DNA of 40,742 nucleotides from contig NZ_KB892794.1 in NCBI RefSeq assembly GCF_000373925.1, forward strand, positions 1 through 40,742. Direction: 5' to 3'. The notes beneath the pieces were generated by a model. The model saw nothing but the letters and a program-made list of their open reading frames with translations. It ran no database searches and was not told the DNA's origin. The translations under genes and the position numbers were made by a program. Origin of the DNA: Actinopolymorpha alba DSM 45243 (lineage in GTDB: Bacteria > Actinomycetota > Actinomycetes > Propionibacteriales > Actinopolymorphaceae). Below, one piece after another: positions 1 to 8,178 of the stretch (position 1 is the stretch's first letter; the number at the start of each line of letters is the position of its first letter).

Positions 1-22
1 ATGTACACATACAGTGCGGTCA

Positions 23-68
23 GGAGGGTATCGAGGTTGTTCGTCACAAAACGACATCGATACCCTCC
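23..68. repeat. Long hairpin downstream of the truncated isochorismatase gene
   Basis: Perfect 12-bp arms (GGAGGGTATCGA at 23-34 and its complement at 57-68) enclose a loop in which TGTTCGT and ACGACA can pair further with one bulge. The structure lies 44 nt beyond the stop codon of the leftward gene at 112-594. No T-tract follows on either strand, so it is not a textbook Rho-independent terminator. It could be a terminator stem, a binding site, or the end of a mobile or palindromic element. The inverted repeat itself is certain; the role is open. Confidence 0.6.
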
Positions 69-111
69 GCCGCGTCAAGATCCCAGCAGCCACACCGAAC
101 AGAGTTAGGAA

Positions 112-594
112 TCACTCGTCTAGGACTGTCAGGCGCGCAAGGCCGGCCTCGCGCTTGTGGTGGCTGAAGGTGCCGCAGGCGTCGATGGCGACCACCGGCT
201 GGTAGCCGTCCGCCTGCGCCGAGATCGCCGGGAGCGACCCGCACACCTCGAACGAAAGCCCGGCCAGGATGAGGTGATCGCGTCCAGTTTCCCTGACTTT
301 CGCGACGAAGGCCTCGTCGTCCCACGCGTTGACCGTCGACCTGTCCCGGATTTCCACATCACCCAGTACTTCACGCAACTCGGGAATTGTGGGTCCCCAC
401 ATGCTGTCGCGCGCCGTCGTGGCCGCGACGATAGGCAGACCAAGAATCTGCGCGGCCCTGGCCAATCCCACGACATTATGCTTGAGTTCGGCGACGCCGA
501 TGTCCCGCACGCCGGTGAAAAGGCCTGTCTGGTGATCGATCAGCAAGACCGCGGTGTTGTCTCTTGTCATCCTCGTGCGTTGTTCCGTAGCCAC
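112..594 (-). CDS. Isochorismatase/YcaC-like cysteine hydrolase, C-terminally truncated
   Basis: This 160-residue protein has the isochorismatase-like hydrolase fold of the YcaC group. The catalytic Asp is D20 in LLIDHQTG, the nucleophile Cys is C118 in SFEVCG, and the YcaC-type VNAWDDEAF segment is at 88-96. The family hydrolyses amide, ester or vinyl-ether bonds of small molecules through a Cys-Asp-Lys triad. YcaC relatives usually run to about 200 residues or more. Here the conserved run ends at GTFSHHKREAGLARLT and stops after three more residues (VLDE), so the last 40-50 residues of the fold are missing. The GTG start at 594 is chosen because AGAGG lies about 6 nt upstream; an internal ATG at 570 lacks such a site. 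The gene may be a functional short form or a decaying one. Substrate unknown. Confidence 0.75.
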   Translation of the reverse strand: MATEQRTRMTRDNTAVLLIDHQTGLFTGVRDIGVAELKHNVVGLARAAQILGLPIVAATTARDSMWGPTIPELREVLGDVEIRDRSTVNAWDDEAFVAKVRETGRDHLILAGLSFEVCGSLPAISAQADGYQPVVAIDACGTFSHHKREAGLARLTVLDE

Positions 595-1028
595 GTTCGC
601 CTCTCATCCCTCCGTGTGCCGCTCACGCTAAAGCGGGGGCGGAGTCACCCCGCAGTCGACGCTAGCTCGGGAGCCATGAATGGGTTTCCGGAATCGTACG
701 AACTCCTACTTGCTGGTGCCCTCGATCGCTATCGCACCAAATGCTTGAGTAGTGCTCACCCCTCCTCGGGCAGAGTAGCCGTGGCCATGATCGTGAAGGA
801 TTTTCGTCGCTATATGACCAAAATCCTTCACGATCCTTGAGGGCGCAGCCTCATGTCGTGATCATTTGGACCCGCACGCAGCAGTGCGGCGGACCGGAGT
901 CGTGCCGGCGGGACGGGCGAAGTGGCACAGTCAAAGACGTGGGCATCCGGGCGCCGCAAGGGGGGGCGAAGAAGTCCCACCGATTCTGGAGCGGTCCGGG
1001 GCATCTACGAAGGAGGGGGGCGTACGTG
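595..1028. other. Divergent intergenic region with a long inverted repeat
   Basis: This 434-nt stretch separates two divergent genes. It holds a perfect 16-bp inverted repeat (separate entry) and, just before the DUF5996 start, a very strong ribosome binding site, AGGAGGGGGG at 1011-1020. A rightward 54-codon frame opening at 676 runs through the inverted repeat, but I recognise nothing in its product and do not call it. No clear promoter pair was identified. Confidence 0.5.
789..835. repeat. Perfect 16-bp inverted repeat with 15-nt spacer
   Basis: The left arm GATCGTGAAGGATTTT (789-804) is exactly complementary to the right arm at 820-835. The spacer is 15 nt and contains CTATATGAC. It is markedly richer in A+T than its surroundings and lies between two divergent genes, which argues against a terminator and for an operator or a dispersed palindromic (REP/MITE-like) element. 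No second copy was seen in this window. Confidence 0.7.
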
Positions 1029-1994
1029 ATGGAAGAGAAGACACGTGCGGCCGTAACGTGGCCGCGGCTGCGGGTGGCGGACTGGTCCAGCACCCGAGAC
1101 ACGCTGCACATGTGGACCCAGATCATCGGCAAGGTCCGGTTGGCGCACGCGCCGCTCATCAACCACTGGTGGCAGGTTCCTCTGTACGTCAGTCCGCGGG
1201 GCCTGACGACGTCTGCGATCCCGTCCGGATCCCGCGTCTTCGACATCGAGTTCGACTTTCTCGACCACCAACTCCGCATCCGCGCCAGCGACGGACCTAC
1301 ACGCGAGGTCGCGCTCAAGGCCATGCCGGTGGCCGACTTCTACGCCCAGACGATGGATGCCCTTGCCGGCCTGGGGATCACGACCCATATCCAGTCACAC
1401 CCGAACGAGGTGGAGCCGGCGATACCGTTTGCCGAAGACACCAGGCACGCGTCCTATGACGGCGAGGCGGCCCGGTTGTTCTGGCGCCAGCTCATCCAGG
1501 TTGATCGGGTGTTCCATCTCTTCCGGTCGTACTTCGCTGGGAAAGTCAGTCCAGTCCATTTCTTCTGGGGGAGTTTCGACCTAGCCTGTACGAGGTTCTC
1601 CGGGCGTACCGCGCCGGTCTACCGCGGGCAGGCCCCGAACGTCGCTACCTGGGTGATGGCCGAGTCCTATTCTCGCGAACTGAGCAGCTGCGGCTTCTGG
1701 CCGGACGGCAGTGCCGAAGGCACCTTCTATTCCTACGCCTATCCCGAACCAAACGGCTTCGCCGAATACCCGGTCGGCCCGGACGGAGCGTTCTACAGCG
1801 AGCAGTACAAGGAGTTCATGCTCCCGTACGAAACGGTGCGCACGTCGGACGATCCAGACCGACGGTTGCTCGAGTTCCTACAAACCACCTATACAGCTGC
1901 CGCCGAGCCCGGCCACTGGGACCGAGGGGTCCTCGAGACCGACCCCACCAGATGGGAGCGGGAACGCGGCGCAACATCCGGTTTCCCGGCGTAG
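1029..1994 (+). CDS. DUF5996 family protein
   Basis: The 321-residue product matches the DUF5996 family over its full length. It opens with WPRLRVADWSSTRDTLHMW, continues with the family-typical VNHWW-like INHWWQVPLYVSPRGLTTS, the FDIEFDFLDHQLRIR strand pair, and SPVHFFWGSFDLACTRFSGR in the second half. The tryptophan- and histidine-rich conserved blocks suggest an enzyme or ligand-binding fold, but no biochemical function is known to me. ATG 1029 is preceded by AGGAGGGGGG at 1011-1020; an adjacent in-frame GTG at 1026 is equally possible. The open frame extends further upstream, but that part lacks a ribosome binding site and family similarity. It converges on the phosphotransferase gene, with about 110 nt between the stop codons. 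Confidence 0.85.
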   Translation: MEEKTRAAVTWPRLRVADWSSTRDTLHMWTQIIGKVRLAHAPLINHWWQVPLYVSPRGLTTSAIPSGSRVFDIEFDFLDHQLRIRASDGPTREVALKAMPVADFYAQTMDALAGLGITTHIQSHPNEVEPAIPFAEDTRHASYDGEAARLFWRQLIQVDRVFHLFRSYFAGKVSPVHFFWGSFDLACTRFSGRTAPVYRGQAPNVATWVMAESYSRELSSCGFWPDGSAEGTFYSYAYPEPNGFAEYPVGPDGAFYSEQYKEFMLPYETVRTSDDPDRRLLEFLQTTYTAAAEPGHWDRGVLETDPTRWERERGATSGFPA

Positions 1995-2107
1995 CGCTCG
2001 CACTACTCCATCGGGGTCCCCGGCCAGCAGCCGGGCCAGCGACGGCCTCCTGGCGGGGCGGACCGGCGAGAGCCCTGCCAACTGAAGCACGGTGATGGGC
2101 GGTTTGG

Positions 2108-3112
2108 TTACCAGGTGCCGCAGATTCTCTTGACGGTACGCAACCAGGCCCTGATGCCGTCGAGCCGGTCTGGATCGTCCGCCCATCCGTACGACATTGC
2201 CAGGCCGTCGAGCACGAGCATCAGCTTGCCGCCCTCGATCGCCTCGACGCATTCAGGTTCGGACAGCCCGTAGCTGCGCAGAAACGCGGCCACCCTGGGA
2301 CTCTCCATCGACGTGGGCTCGGTTTGGAAGAGCTTGATGAGCTCCTGCTGGATCCCGATCCCGGCCAGGGACAGACCCCAGTCGAGGACGGTGATCCTGC
2401 CCGCGTCGACGACGAGGTTGTTCAGCAGGTTGTCGTAGTGCGTGAGGACTGACCTCACCGGCCACTCCTGTGCCTCCCGCACCTTCGACGCCACCGCCGC
2501 GAGGTCGCGTTCGGTGACGATGTCCTGGGCGAGGAAGAGGTCCAGAACCTTCTCGTCCTCGGGTCGGGACTGGCCGACACACAGGTAGACGCCGAGCCAG
2601 CGGTTCAGGTACTCCGCCCAGCTCGCGAAGTGGCCGCGATATCCACCTGACCCGTCGGGTACGAACAGGCCGAAACCCGTTGTCTCCACGAGATTGGCCT
2701 TCCGGATCTCCGCGCCGAGCAGGCCGAACCAGGTGGCCGCGTTGTCCGCTGCCTGTGGATGCGCAGCAGCTGGCGTGCCGTTGGCTCGTTGGATCAGCGC
2801 GTGTGGACGCGGGTCGTCGCCGATGGCGAGGATTCTCGGCGTTCGCACCCCGGCATCAGCCGCCCGGACGGTCAGCCATTGGAGCACTGCATAGTTGTTG
2901 TACGTCGTGGGGGCGTCACTGCCGGGGACGACATGGCCTGTCAGGTCCGCGGCCTCATCGCCACCGTCCGAGCGGCTGAGCAGAACCGCGACCTCCCTGG
3001 TGCCGTAGCACACGCTCTGCGCCCCGGCTCCGATGAAACCCAGATCTCTGGTGGCGTAGCCATGGCGCGCGAGGGCGTTCGCGGCCTCGACGTACATACG
3101 TTGATCGCTCAC
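2108..3112 (-). CDS. APH-fold phosphotransferase (aminoglycoside/fructosamine kinase-like)
   Basis: The 334-residue protein shows the kinase-like fold of the APH superfamily. The catalytic loop is H225-Y-D227-N-L-L-N-N, matching HxDxxxxN, and the metal-binding Asp is D244 in VLDWG, in place of the usual DFG. The N-terminal lobe has a glycine-containing loop (FIGAGAQSVCYG) and an ATP-lobe strand. Residues 175-215 form an acidic helical insert (RPEDEKVLDLFLAQD). The catalytic residues are intact, so it probably phosphorylates a hydroxyl group of a small molecule. Similarity to resistance enzymes does not establish antibiotic resistance; many actinomycete paralogues have unknown substrates. The gene stands alone on the minus strand. 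Confidence 0.8.
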   Translation of the reverse strand: MSDQRMYVEAANALARHGYATRDLGFIGAGAQSVCYGTREVAVLLSRSDGGDEAADLTGHVVPGSDAPTTYNNYAVLQWLTVRAADAGVRTPRILAIGDDPRPHALIQRANGTPAAAHPQAADNAATWFGLLGAEIRKANLVETTGFGLFVPDGSGGYRGHFASWAEYLNRWLGVYLCVGQSRPEDEKVLDLFLAQDIVTERDLAAVASKVREAQEWPVRSVLTHYDNLLNNLVVDAGRITVLDWGLSLAGIGIQQELIKLFQTEPTSMESPRVAAFLRSYGLSEPECVEAIEGGKLMLVLDGLAMSYGWADDPDRLDGIRAWLRTVKRICGTW

Positions 3113-3227
3113 GCGCCGGAACCTACAGGCGCGGCGCCAAACGGCTCTACCAGTTTGTCGGCGGCCGGCACGTCTGATCTAGCCGGCGACCGCTGCGGCG
3201 AGTGTCGGAAAGCACTGTATTCAGCTG

Positions 3228-4748
3228 TTATGACGGTTTGGCGATGACCTTGAACTTGTTCTCGACGCGCCGGGCGAACTTCACGAATCCGCACAGCCCG
3301 GGGAGGCCTTCCATCAGCCCGAAGATCGGGATCAGCAGGATCACGGCCAAAGGCTCCCACCACTTGCGCCGGCCACCACCGGATACTCCGGCATTGACCC
3401 GCAGGCCCTCCCAGTACATCCAGATCGTGTAAGCCATGTTCAGTGCCCAGAGTGGAATGACGAGGAGGGTCGCCGGGGAGGTATTGGAATGAGCGAGAAG
3501 AATGGCAAGAAGTAGAACTACCCCGACATTCTGCATCGGCCCGACAACCCAGGTCATCACCGAATATCCGAGTAGCAGCCGGTTTCGCAGTTGCAGTGAC
3601 CGGTTGAATACCAAGCCAGCCAGGCCCCAGGACCAGCGCTCGCGCTGCCGGTAGAAATCGCGGAGGCTGGCAGGCGACGCGCCGTAGCACCGTCCGCCGA
3701 ACCACGCGCTCCGGCCCTTGTAGCGAGTACAGAAGATCAGTGCGAAATGGGCGTCCTCGACAATGCTTCGAGGGCCGAAATCCCAGCCAATTGTCGCCTC
3801 GATCGACGCTCGCACCAGCAGTAGTTCACCATGCACGCCCGCGCGCGGTGTGCCAGTGCCGGTCCAAGCCGAGAAGCGCCCCACGTCTTCGGCGGGCCGG
3901 ACCGAGTCGGCGAGCCAGATGAGCCTGTTCGCCGCGTACTCGCGCGGGTATGTCAGGATTCCCTGAGCCAGGTGCTTGGCATCACGGCCAGCCTGAACCT
4001 GCTCCTCGATGAACCGAGCAATGGCCAGGGCGGTATCCGGGCCCACGCCAGTGTCGTCATCCATGTGTAGCACCCACGTGTCGTCGGTGGCCTCGTGCTC
4101 GCGGATCCGCAGTTCATGCGAATAGTGGGTGGCGCGCGCCTTGAATCTCGTTCCGTTGGCGGTGCGATACTGCCTCGGTACCGTGACAAGCCGTACCAAC
4201 TCGCTTCCGGCGGCCAGCCTGGCGATCCGGCCGGTTGCCTCGCAGCCCTCATCGACGACGATGTCGATCCTGAGCCGGGGAAAGCACCTGGTGAGATAGG
4301 CGATGTAGGACAGGACCGAGCGCTCGAGGGCGGGGTAGGTGTCGTGCCGGCCGATGGTAGGAACGACAACGATCAGGAAATCATCGCTTCTCGTCCACCC
4401 ATGGCCGGACCAACGAGCCTCTGATTCGCGCAGTGCCTTGCGAGTCCGTCGTATGCCGAAAATAGCTGTGAGTGTGGTGAAGATCTGCCACGACCACACT
4501 ACGGACAGCAGCCAGCTAAGTAGGTCGCCAAATGGGTGGGCGAACCAGGCGTCACTCACGACAAAGGCCAGATAGGAGAGAACCAGTGGCCAGTACGCCG
4601 GCCTCCAGCGGGTGAGCCTGCGGTGCAGTTCTCCCGCATGCCGCGGGCCGAACCAGGTCCGTGCGATCCGGAACTGCTCGATGCTCGATGATTCCCGGCC
4701 CGCAAGCCAGGCGTCCCAATCAGGCGGTACAGCTTTCGGTCCCCCCAC
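3228..4748 (-). CDS. Egghead/BRE-3-like membrane glycosyltransferase, family GT2
   Basis: A polytopic GT2 enzyme of about 506 residues. Two membrane segments come first (PLVLSYLAFVV and LLSWLLSVVWSW regions), followed by a cytosolic catalytic domain with DDD at 230-232 (HMDDDTG), ED in SIVEDAHFAL, and the Q368-RER-W372 acceptor motif, then further C-terminal membrane helices. The order QGILTY - ADS - ED - SP - DF - QRERW resembles Egghead/BRE-3 beta-1,4-mannosyltransferases (PF13632-type). The sugar (mannose) is therefore an inference. The open frame extends to a TTG at 4859 with no ribosome binding site; GTG at 4748 follows a purine-rich GGGGGAAGGGGAA stretch and is preferred. It is divergent from the GH26 mannanase gene, which supports a mannan-related role. 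Confidence 0.8.
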   Translation of the reverse strand: MGGPKAVPPDWDAWLAGRESSSIEQFRIARTWFGPRHAGELHRRLTRWRPAYWPLVLSYLAFVVSDAWFAHPFGDLLSWLLSVVWSWQIFTTLTAIFGIRRTRKALRESEARWSGHGWTRSDDFLIVVVPTIGRHDTYPALERSVLSYIAYLTRCFPRLRIDIVVDEGCEATGRIARLAAGSELVRLVTVPRQYRTANGTRFKARATHYSHELRIREHEATDDTWVLHMDDDTGVGPDTALAIARFIEEQVQAGRDAKHLAQGILTYPREYAANRLIWLADSVRPAEDVGRFSAWTGTGTPRAGVHGELLLVRASIEATIGWDFGPRSIVEDAHFALIFCTRYKGRSAWFGGRCYGASPASLRDFYRQRERWSWGLAGLVFNRSLQLRNRLLLGYSVMTWVVGPMQNVGVVLLLAILLAHSNTSPATLLVIPLWALNMAYTIWMYWEGLRVNAGVSGGGRRKWWEPLAVILLIPIFGLMEGLPGLCGFVKFARRVENKFKVIAKPS

Positions 4749-5174
4749 TTCCCCTTCCCCCCTGCGTGTTCGTGGTTGTCCGAGAATGAGTATCCAGCCG
4801 TGGACAACTCGGCCAACCAGGGGTAAGGCCGCTGAGCACTTCACCTGCTCGGACGCCAAGGGAGGGCCTGCTCAAGGCTCACAACGCCGCTCCGGATTGG
4901 AAAAACTCTCCTATCGCCGTAGTTGTCAAGGACAACTTGACGTTCCCTGTGGGCGGCCGGCGGTTGTCTCGGTGGCGGCCACCGTGTTCGCCTCGAACGA
5001 CGGCCAGATGCTTGCCCGCCGCGGGTGAGGTGTTCGGTCAGCTCAAGAGGCTTTCCCCCCAGATCTCACATATGGAAACATCCACAGATCTCTATTCCTA
5101 AACAGGGCCGCCGCTTTACCGCGCGTCTGTGGAACAGCTAGCATCCCCCGTCGGCCGCATGAGCGAGGAGTGGG
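4749..5174. other. Divergent GT2/GH26 intergenic region with operator-like repeats
   Basis: This region carries the presumed promoters of the two divergent carbohydrate genes. An A+T-richer patch at 5055-5100 contains two copies of CAGATCTC (5060-5067 and 5085-5092) flanking a small inverted repeat, TGGA-AACA-TCCA (5073-5084), a layout compatible with a sugar-responsive repressor operator. Residual coding-like reading frames around 4869-5030 did not match a family I recognise. The mannanase ribosome binding site GAGGAG is at 5164-5169. Confidence 0.35.
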
Positions 5175-6518
5175 ATGAGCACGCGAATACGGACGTTCCT
5201 GGCGTTAGCCGTCACGACGACCATGCTGGGAGGTATCGCTTTGGTGACGACCGTCACCAAAGCGACCACCGTTTGCGACCGGTTCGGATCCGCCCACCAG
5301 GGAAGCTACGTGGGCATGAACAGCTGGTGGAATCCAGCCGCGACCGGACAGCAGTGCGACGACGTCACCAGCAACGGCTCAAGGGTCAGCGTATCGCCCG
5401 ACGGGGTTCCGACCAATGGTCCAAACGCCTACCCGGCCGCCTCTCTCGGCTGCCATCACGCCGCCAACTGCGGCGACAAATCACCGCTTCCCAGACAGCT
5501 CAACAGCACCAGCTCCGCCCCCGGTCGCCCGTCAACCCCGGGTAGCCAGGTCAGCAAGGCCGACGTGCTCACCTGGCTGTCCAACCTTCGGGACCGCCGC
5601 GACAGCAGGGTCGTCTCGGGCTTCTTCGGCGGCTACAGCGGAAGCACGTTCAACCTGGACCAGACCAACCAGCTCAAGAGCCAGAGCGGGCAGTATCCAG
5701 GCATGCTGGCCTGTGACTACGGCAATTGGGTCACCAGCGCCAACACCCAGGTCGACACCTCGTGCAACAACACGCTGAAAGGCTGGTGGCAGAAGGGCGG
5801 CCTGGTCAGCGTCGGCATTCACATGCCGAGCCCGTCCGGCGGCGGCTTCGACACGAAGCTAGGCAACTTCGCCGACGTCACCAACAGCGGCACCGACGTC
5901 GGCCGTGCCTGGCAGGACTCGCTCAAGAAGATTGGTGACGGACTGAGCGACCTCAAGAAGTCCGGCGTGGTGGTCATGTGGCGACCGTTCCACGAGATGA
6001 ACGGCGATTGGTTCTGGTGGGGTAACCAGGACGCCGACACGTTCAGGAACGCGTGGAACTACATGTACAACTACCTGGTCAAGACCCGCGGACTCGACAA
6101 CCTGATCTGGGTGTACGCGCCGGACTGCAGCCGCAGCGACAGCCTCACCGACTACTACCCGGGTGGCAACAAGGTCGACGTCGTCGGACTGGACTGCTAC
6201 ACCGACAACCCCTCCGGCGGCGACGGCAAGATCGTCAAGAATCTCGACGCGCAGTACAACCAAATGCTCGGCCTGGGCAAGCCGTTCGCCTTCACCGAGA
6301 CCGGCCCTCGCGACCAGGTGGGCGGGTCGTTCGACTGGAAGAAGTGGATCGACGCCATCCAACGGCGCTACCCCAAGACCACATACTTCCTGGCGTGGAA
6401 CGACAAATGGGGCCCACCACAGAACCAGAACTCGACCGGATTGATGAACCACCCGTGGGTCATCAATCGAGGAGGCATCGACCTCACAGGCGGCGCCACC
6501 CGTCCGAACGCCGACTGA
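5175..6518 (+). CDS. Secreted GH26 beta-mannanase with an N-terminal partial GH12 domain
   Basis: This 447-residue protein starts with a signal peptide (residues 1-30). Residues 33-116 read as the N-terminal beta-sandwich part of a GH12 endoglucanase: VCDRFGS, QGSYVGMNSWW, TGQQCDDVTSNG, VPTNGPNAYP, GCHHAANC, LPRQL. The GH12 half that carries both catalytic glutamates is absent. After a Ser/Pro linker, residues 125-440 form a GH26 catalytic domain with acid/base E274 in WRPFHEMNGDWFWWG and nucleophile E375 in AFTETG. GH26 enzymes cleave internal beta-1,4-mannosidic bonds outside the cell. The partial GH12 piece may now act as a binding or spacer module (inference). ATG 5175 has GAGGAG 5 nt upstream. 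Neighbours are a mannosyltransferase-like GT2 and a secreted propeller protein. Confidence 0.9.
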   Translation: MSTRIRTFLALAVTTTMLGGIALVTTVTKATTVCDRFGSAHQGSYVGMNSWWNPAATGQQCDDVTSNGSRVSVSPDGVPTNGPNAYPAASLGCHHAANCGDKSPLPRQLNSTSSAPGRPSTPGSQVSKADVLTWLSNLRDRRDSRVVSGFFGGYSGSTFNLDQTNQLKSQSGQYPGMLACDYGNWVTSANTQVDTSCNNTLKGWWQKGGLVSVGIHMPSPSGGGFDTKLGNFADVTNSGTDVGRAWQDSLKKIGDGLSDLKKSGVVVMWRPFHEMNGDWFWWGNQDADTFRNAWNYMYNYLVKTRGLDNLIWVYAPDCSRSDSLTDYYPGGNKVDVVGLDCYTDNPSGGDGKIVKNLDAQYNQMLGLGKPFAFTETGPRDQVGGSFDWKKWIDAIQRRYPKTTYFLAWNDKWGPPQNQNSTGLMNHPWVINRGGIDLTGGATRPNAD

Positions 6519-6586
6519 CCCATCCCGGCTCTGATTCCGCCTTCGTGCTCAGTGAGCCAGGCAGAGGTGGCTTCCTCGACGTCTGA

Positions 6587-6601
6587 GAGGGCCTGGCCCT
6601 C
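6587..6601. terminator. Hairpin between two convergent genes
   Basis: GAGGGCC-T-GGCCCTC is a perfect inverted repeat overlapping the stop codon of the leftward FG-GAP gene and lying about 70 nt past the mannanase stop. With a realistic loop the stem is 5-6 G:C-rich pairs. No T-run follows on either strand. The convergent position suggests a bidirectional terminator, but the evidence is weak. Confidence 0.35.
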
Positions 6602-8060
6602 AGCCGAGGGCCGTACCGAACCTGGCCCAGGCTGGTGCGATCCCAAACCTGGTCGGAAGCAGGATGATCGAGCCGCCGGTCGTCAGACCGGCTCTGGTCC
6701 CCCGGAGGACGTGCACCGCGCCCTCTCCGTTACGTACGTCGTCCTCGCCAATCGAACCGACCACGAGCTCAGGCCGTCCATCATTGTTGAAATCGCGGAA
6801 CGCGACCGTATGGCCGAAGAGGTCATCGGTCTCGCTGCGGCCGAGAATTCCGGCGGTGTTCTGAGAGTATTGCGTCGACCAGTTCAGGCGCGGACCGGTC
6901 GCACTGCCGGGAATCACTGTCACGGCGCCGGCCTTCGCACTTGCGTCAATTCCTTCTTGCGGTGCACCGATGGCGAGTTCGGCGTAACCGTCGCCATTGA
7001 CGTCGGCCAGCGCGAGTGAGGTGCCGAACTGATCCCATTTCTCGCTCGCGTCGGGGATTCCGGGACTGTCCTGGGTGATCAGCATCGGCTCTTTCGACGT
7101 GACGATTCCTGTTCGAGAGCCGGACCACACCTGCACCTCTCCCGCGCCTTCCGTCGGGCCCGGGAACTGTGTGTTGAAGCCCACTGCGGTTTCGGCATAG
7201 CCGTCGCCGTTGATGTCGCCGACCGCGATCGCAAGGACCTCGTGCCCCTCCGGTGGTCCGATGGGGATGTCCTGGGTGGGCCGGCGCGTCGGAAGGCCAT
7301 CCGAGCCACCGCGATAGACCCGAAGGTACTGCGCGTATCCGTCCTTCTCCTCAAGTGCTGTCAGCACCAGATCGGGAAAGCCGTCACTGTCGATGTCGCC
7401 GGTCGTCGGGTGACTGAGGTATGTGTACTCCCCGGCCAGGAGCGCATTCAGCCGTACGCCGCCCGGCAGGGCGAACCGAGGCCCACCGTAGGCGACGAAG
7501 CCTCGTGGCCCGACGATGCCGAGGTCGGCGTACCCGTCCTGGTTGAAGTCCGCCGATGCGAGGCCGACACACCACTGGCTGGCAGGCAGATCTGCTGGTG
7601 CGATGACGTTGAAACCGCGATTCAAACCCTTGGCGCTGCCGAACATCAAGGTGAGAACGCCCTTCGGCCGCGAGGCACTGGTGTCCTCACCCGGCATGCA
7701 CACCGCGAGATCTGCGTACCCATCCCCGTTGAAGTCACCCGAGGTCAGAACGCGACCGAACTCGTCGCCCCCATCCGGCGTACCTGGAACGAATTCCAGC
7801 GTCTGATCCAGTCGTCGAGCACTGGCGAGATCCAGTCCCGCGCCCGAACCGTTCAGAACACCGATCGCACCCGCGTGCCGGTGGCCACTCACGGTCGCGC
7901 GTGGAGCGCTCGCCACAAAGTCCTGATAACCGTCCCCGTTGAAGTCCCAAGGCGCGGCCGTTCGAACCATGGCCTGTGCCATCCCGTTGGGAGCCAACGC
8001 CAACCCGACAACTGCAACGGCGATGAACGCCGCCGGCACCGCTCCGAAGATCCGACGCAT
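6600..8060 (-). CDS. Secreted FG-GAP (integrin alpha-type) beta-propeller protein
   Basis: This 486-residue exported protein has a short basic N-terminus, a hydrophobic stretch (AAFIAVAVVGLALAP) and an AQA cleavage region. Seven calcium-binding DxDxDG-type loops follow at regular spacing: DFNGDGYQD, DFNGDGYAD, DFNQDGYAD, DIDSDGFPD, DINGDGYAE, DVNGDGYAE and DFNNDGRPE. Most are followed by phrases such as LAIGAP or VVGSIG. Seven repeats fit one complete seven-bladed integrin-alpha-like propeller. No separate catalytic domain is present. Such proteins in actinomycetes are usually adhesion, lectin-like or scaffolding proteins. ATG 8060 is preferred, with GGGGGG about 7 nt upstream; the frame can be read from a GTG at 8075. 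It converges on the mannanase gene. Confidence 0.85.
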   Translation of the reverse strand: MRRIFGAVPAAFIAVAVVGLALAPNGMAQAMVRTAAPWDFNGDGYQDFVASAPRATVSGHRHAGAIGVLNGSGAGLDLASARRLDQTLEFVPGTPDGGDEFGRVLTSGDFNGDGYADLAVCMPGEDTSASRPKGVLTLMFGSAKGLNRGFNVIAPADLPASQWCVGLASADFNQDGYADLGIVGPRGFVAYGGPRFALPGGVRLNALLAGEYTYLSHPTTGDIDSDGFPDLVLTALEEKDGYAQYLRVYRGGSDGLPTRRPTQDIPIGPPEGHEVLAIAVGDINGDGYAETAVGFNTQFPGPTEGAGEVQVWSGSRTGIVTSKEPMLITQDSPGIPDASEKWDQFGTSLALADVNGDGYAELAIGAPQEGIDASAKAGAVTVIPGSATGPRLNWSTQYSQNTAGILGRSETDDLFGHTVAFRDFNNDGRPELVVGSIGEDDVRNGEGAVHVLRGTRAGLTTGGSIILLPTRFGIAPAWARFGTALG

Positions 8061-8178
8061 AACCAAGCCCCCCACATCGAAGGTTCTGGAGTATCTACAT
8101 ATCCGAGTGAGTGATCCGCCAGGTGAAGAACAGGTTGCGGATCAGGAACACAGGAATGCGGTCAGGCTGGACGAGATG

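Noticed and set aside
676-840. 54-codon rightward frame MNGFPESYELLL... ending inside the inverted repeat region
   Set aside because: It reads straight through both arms of the perfect inverted repeat and matches no family I know. The GGGAG upstream is not enough to call a gene.
4869-5030. Possible amidase-like gene remnant (PIAVVVKDNL) upstream of the mannanase
   Set aside because: Only about ten residues resemble an amidase signature, and no further conserved block appears even when frameshifts are allowed. It is not enough to annotate.
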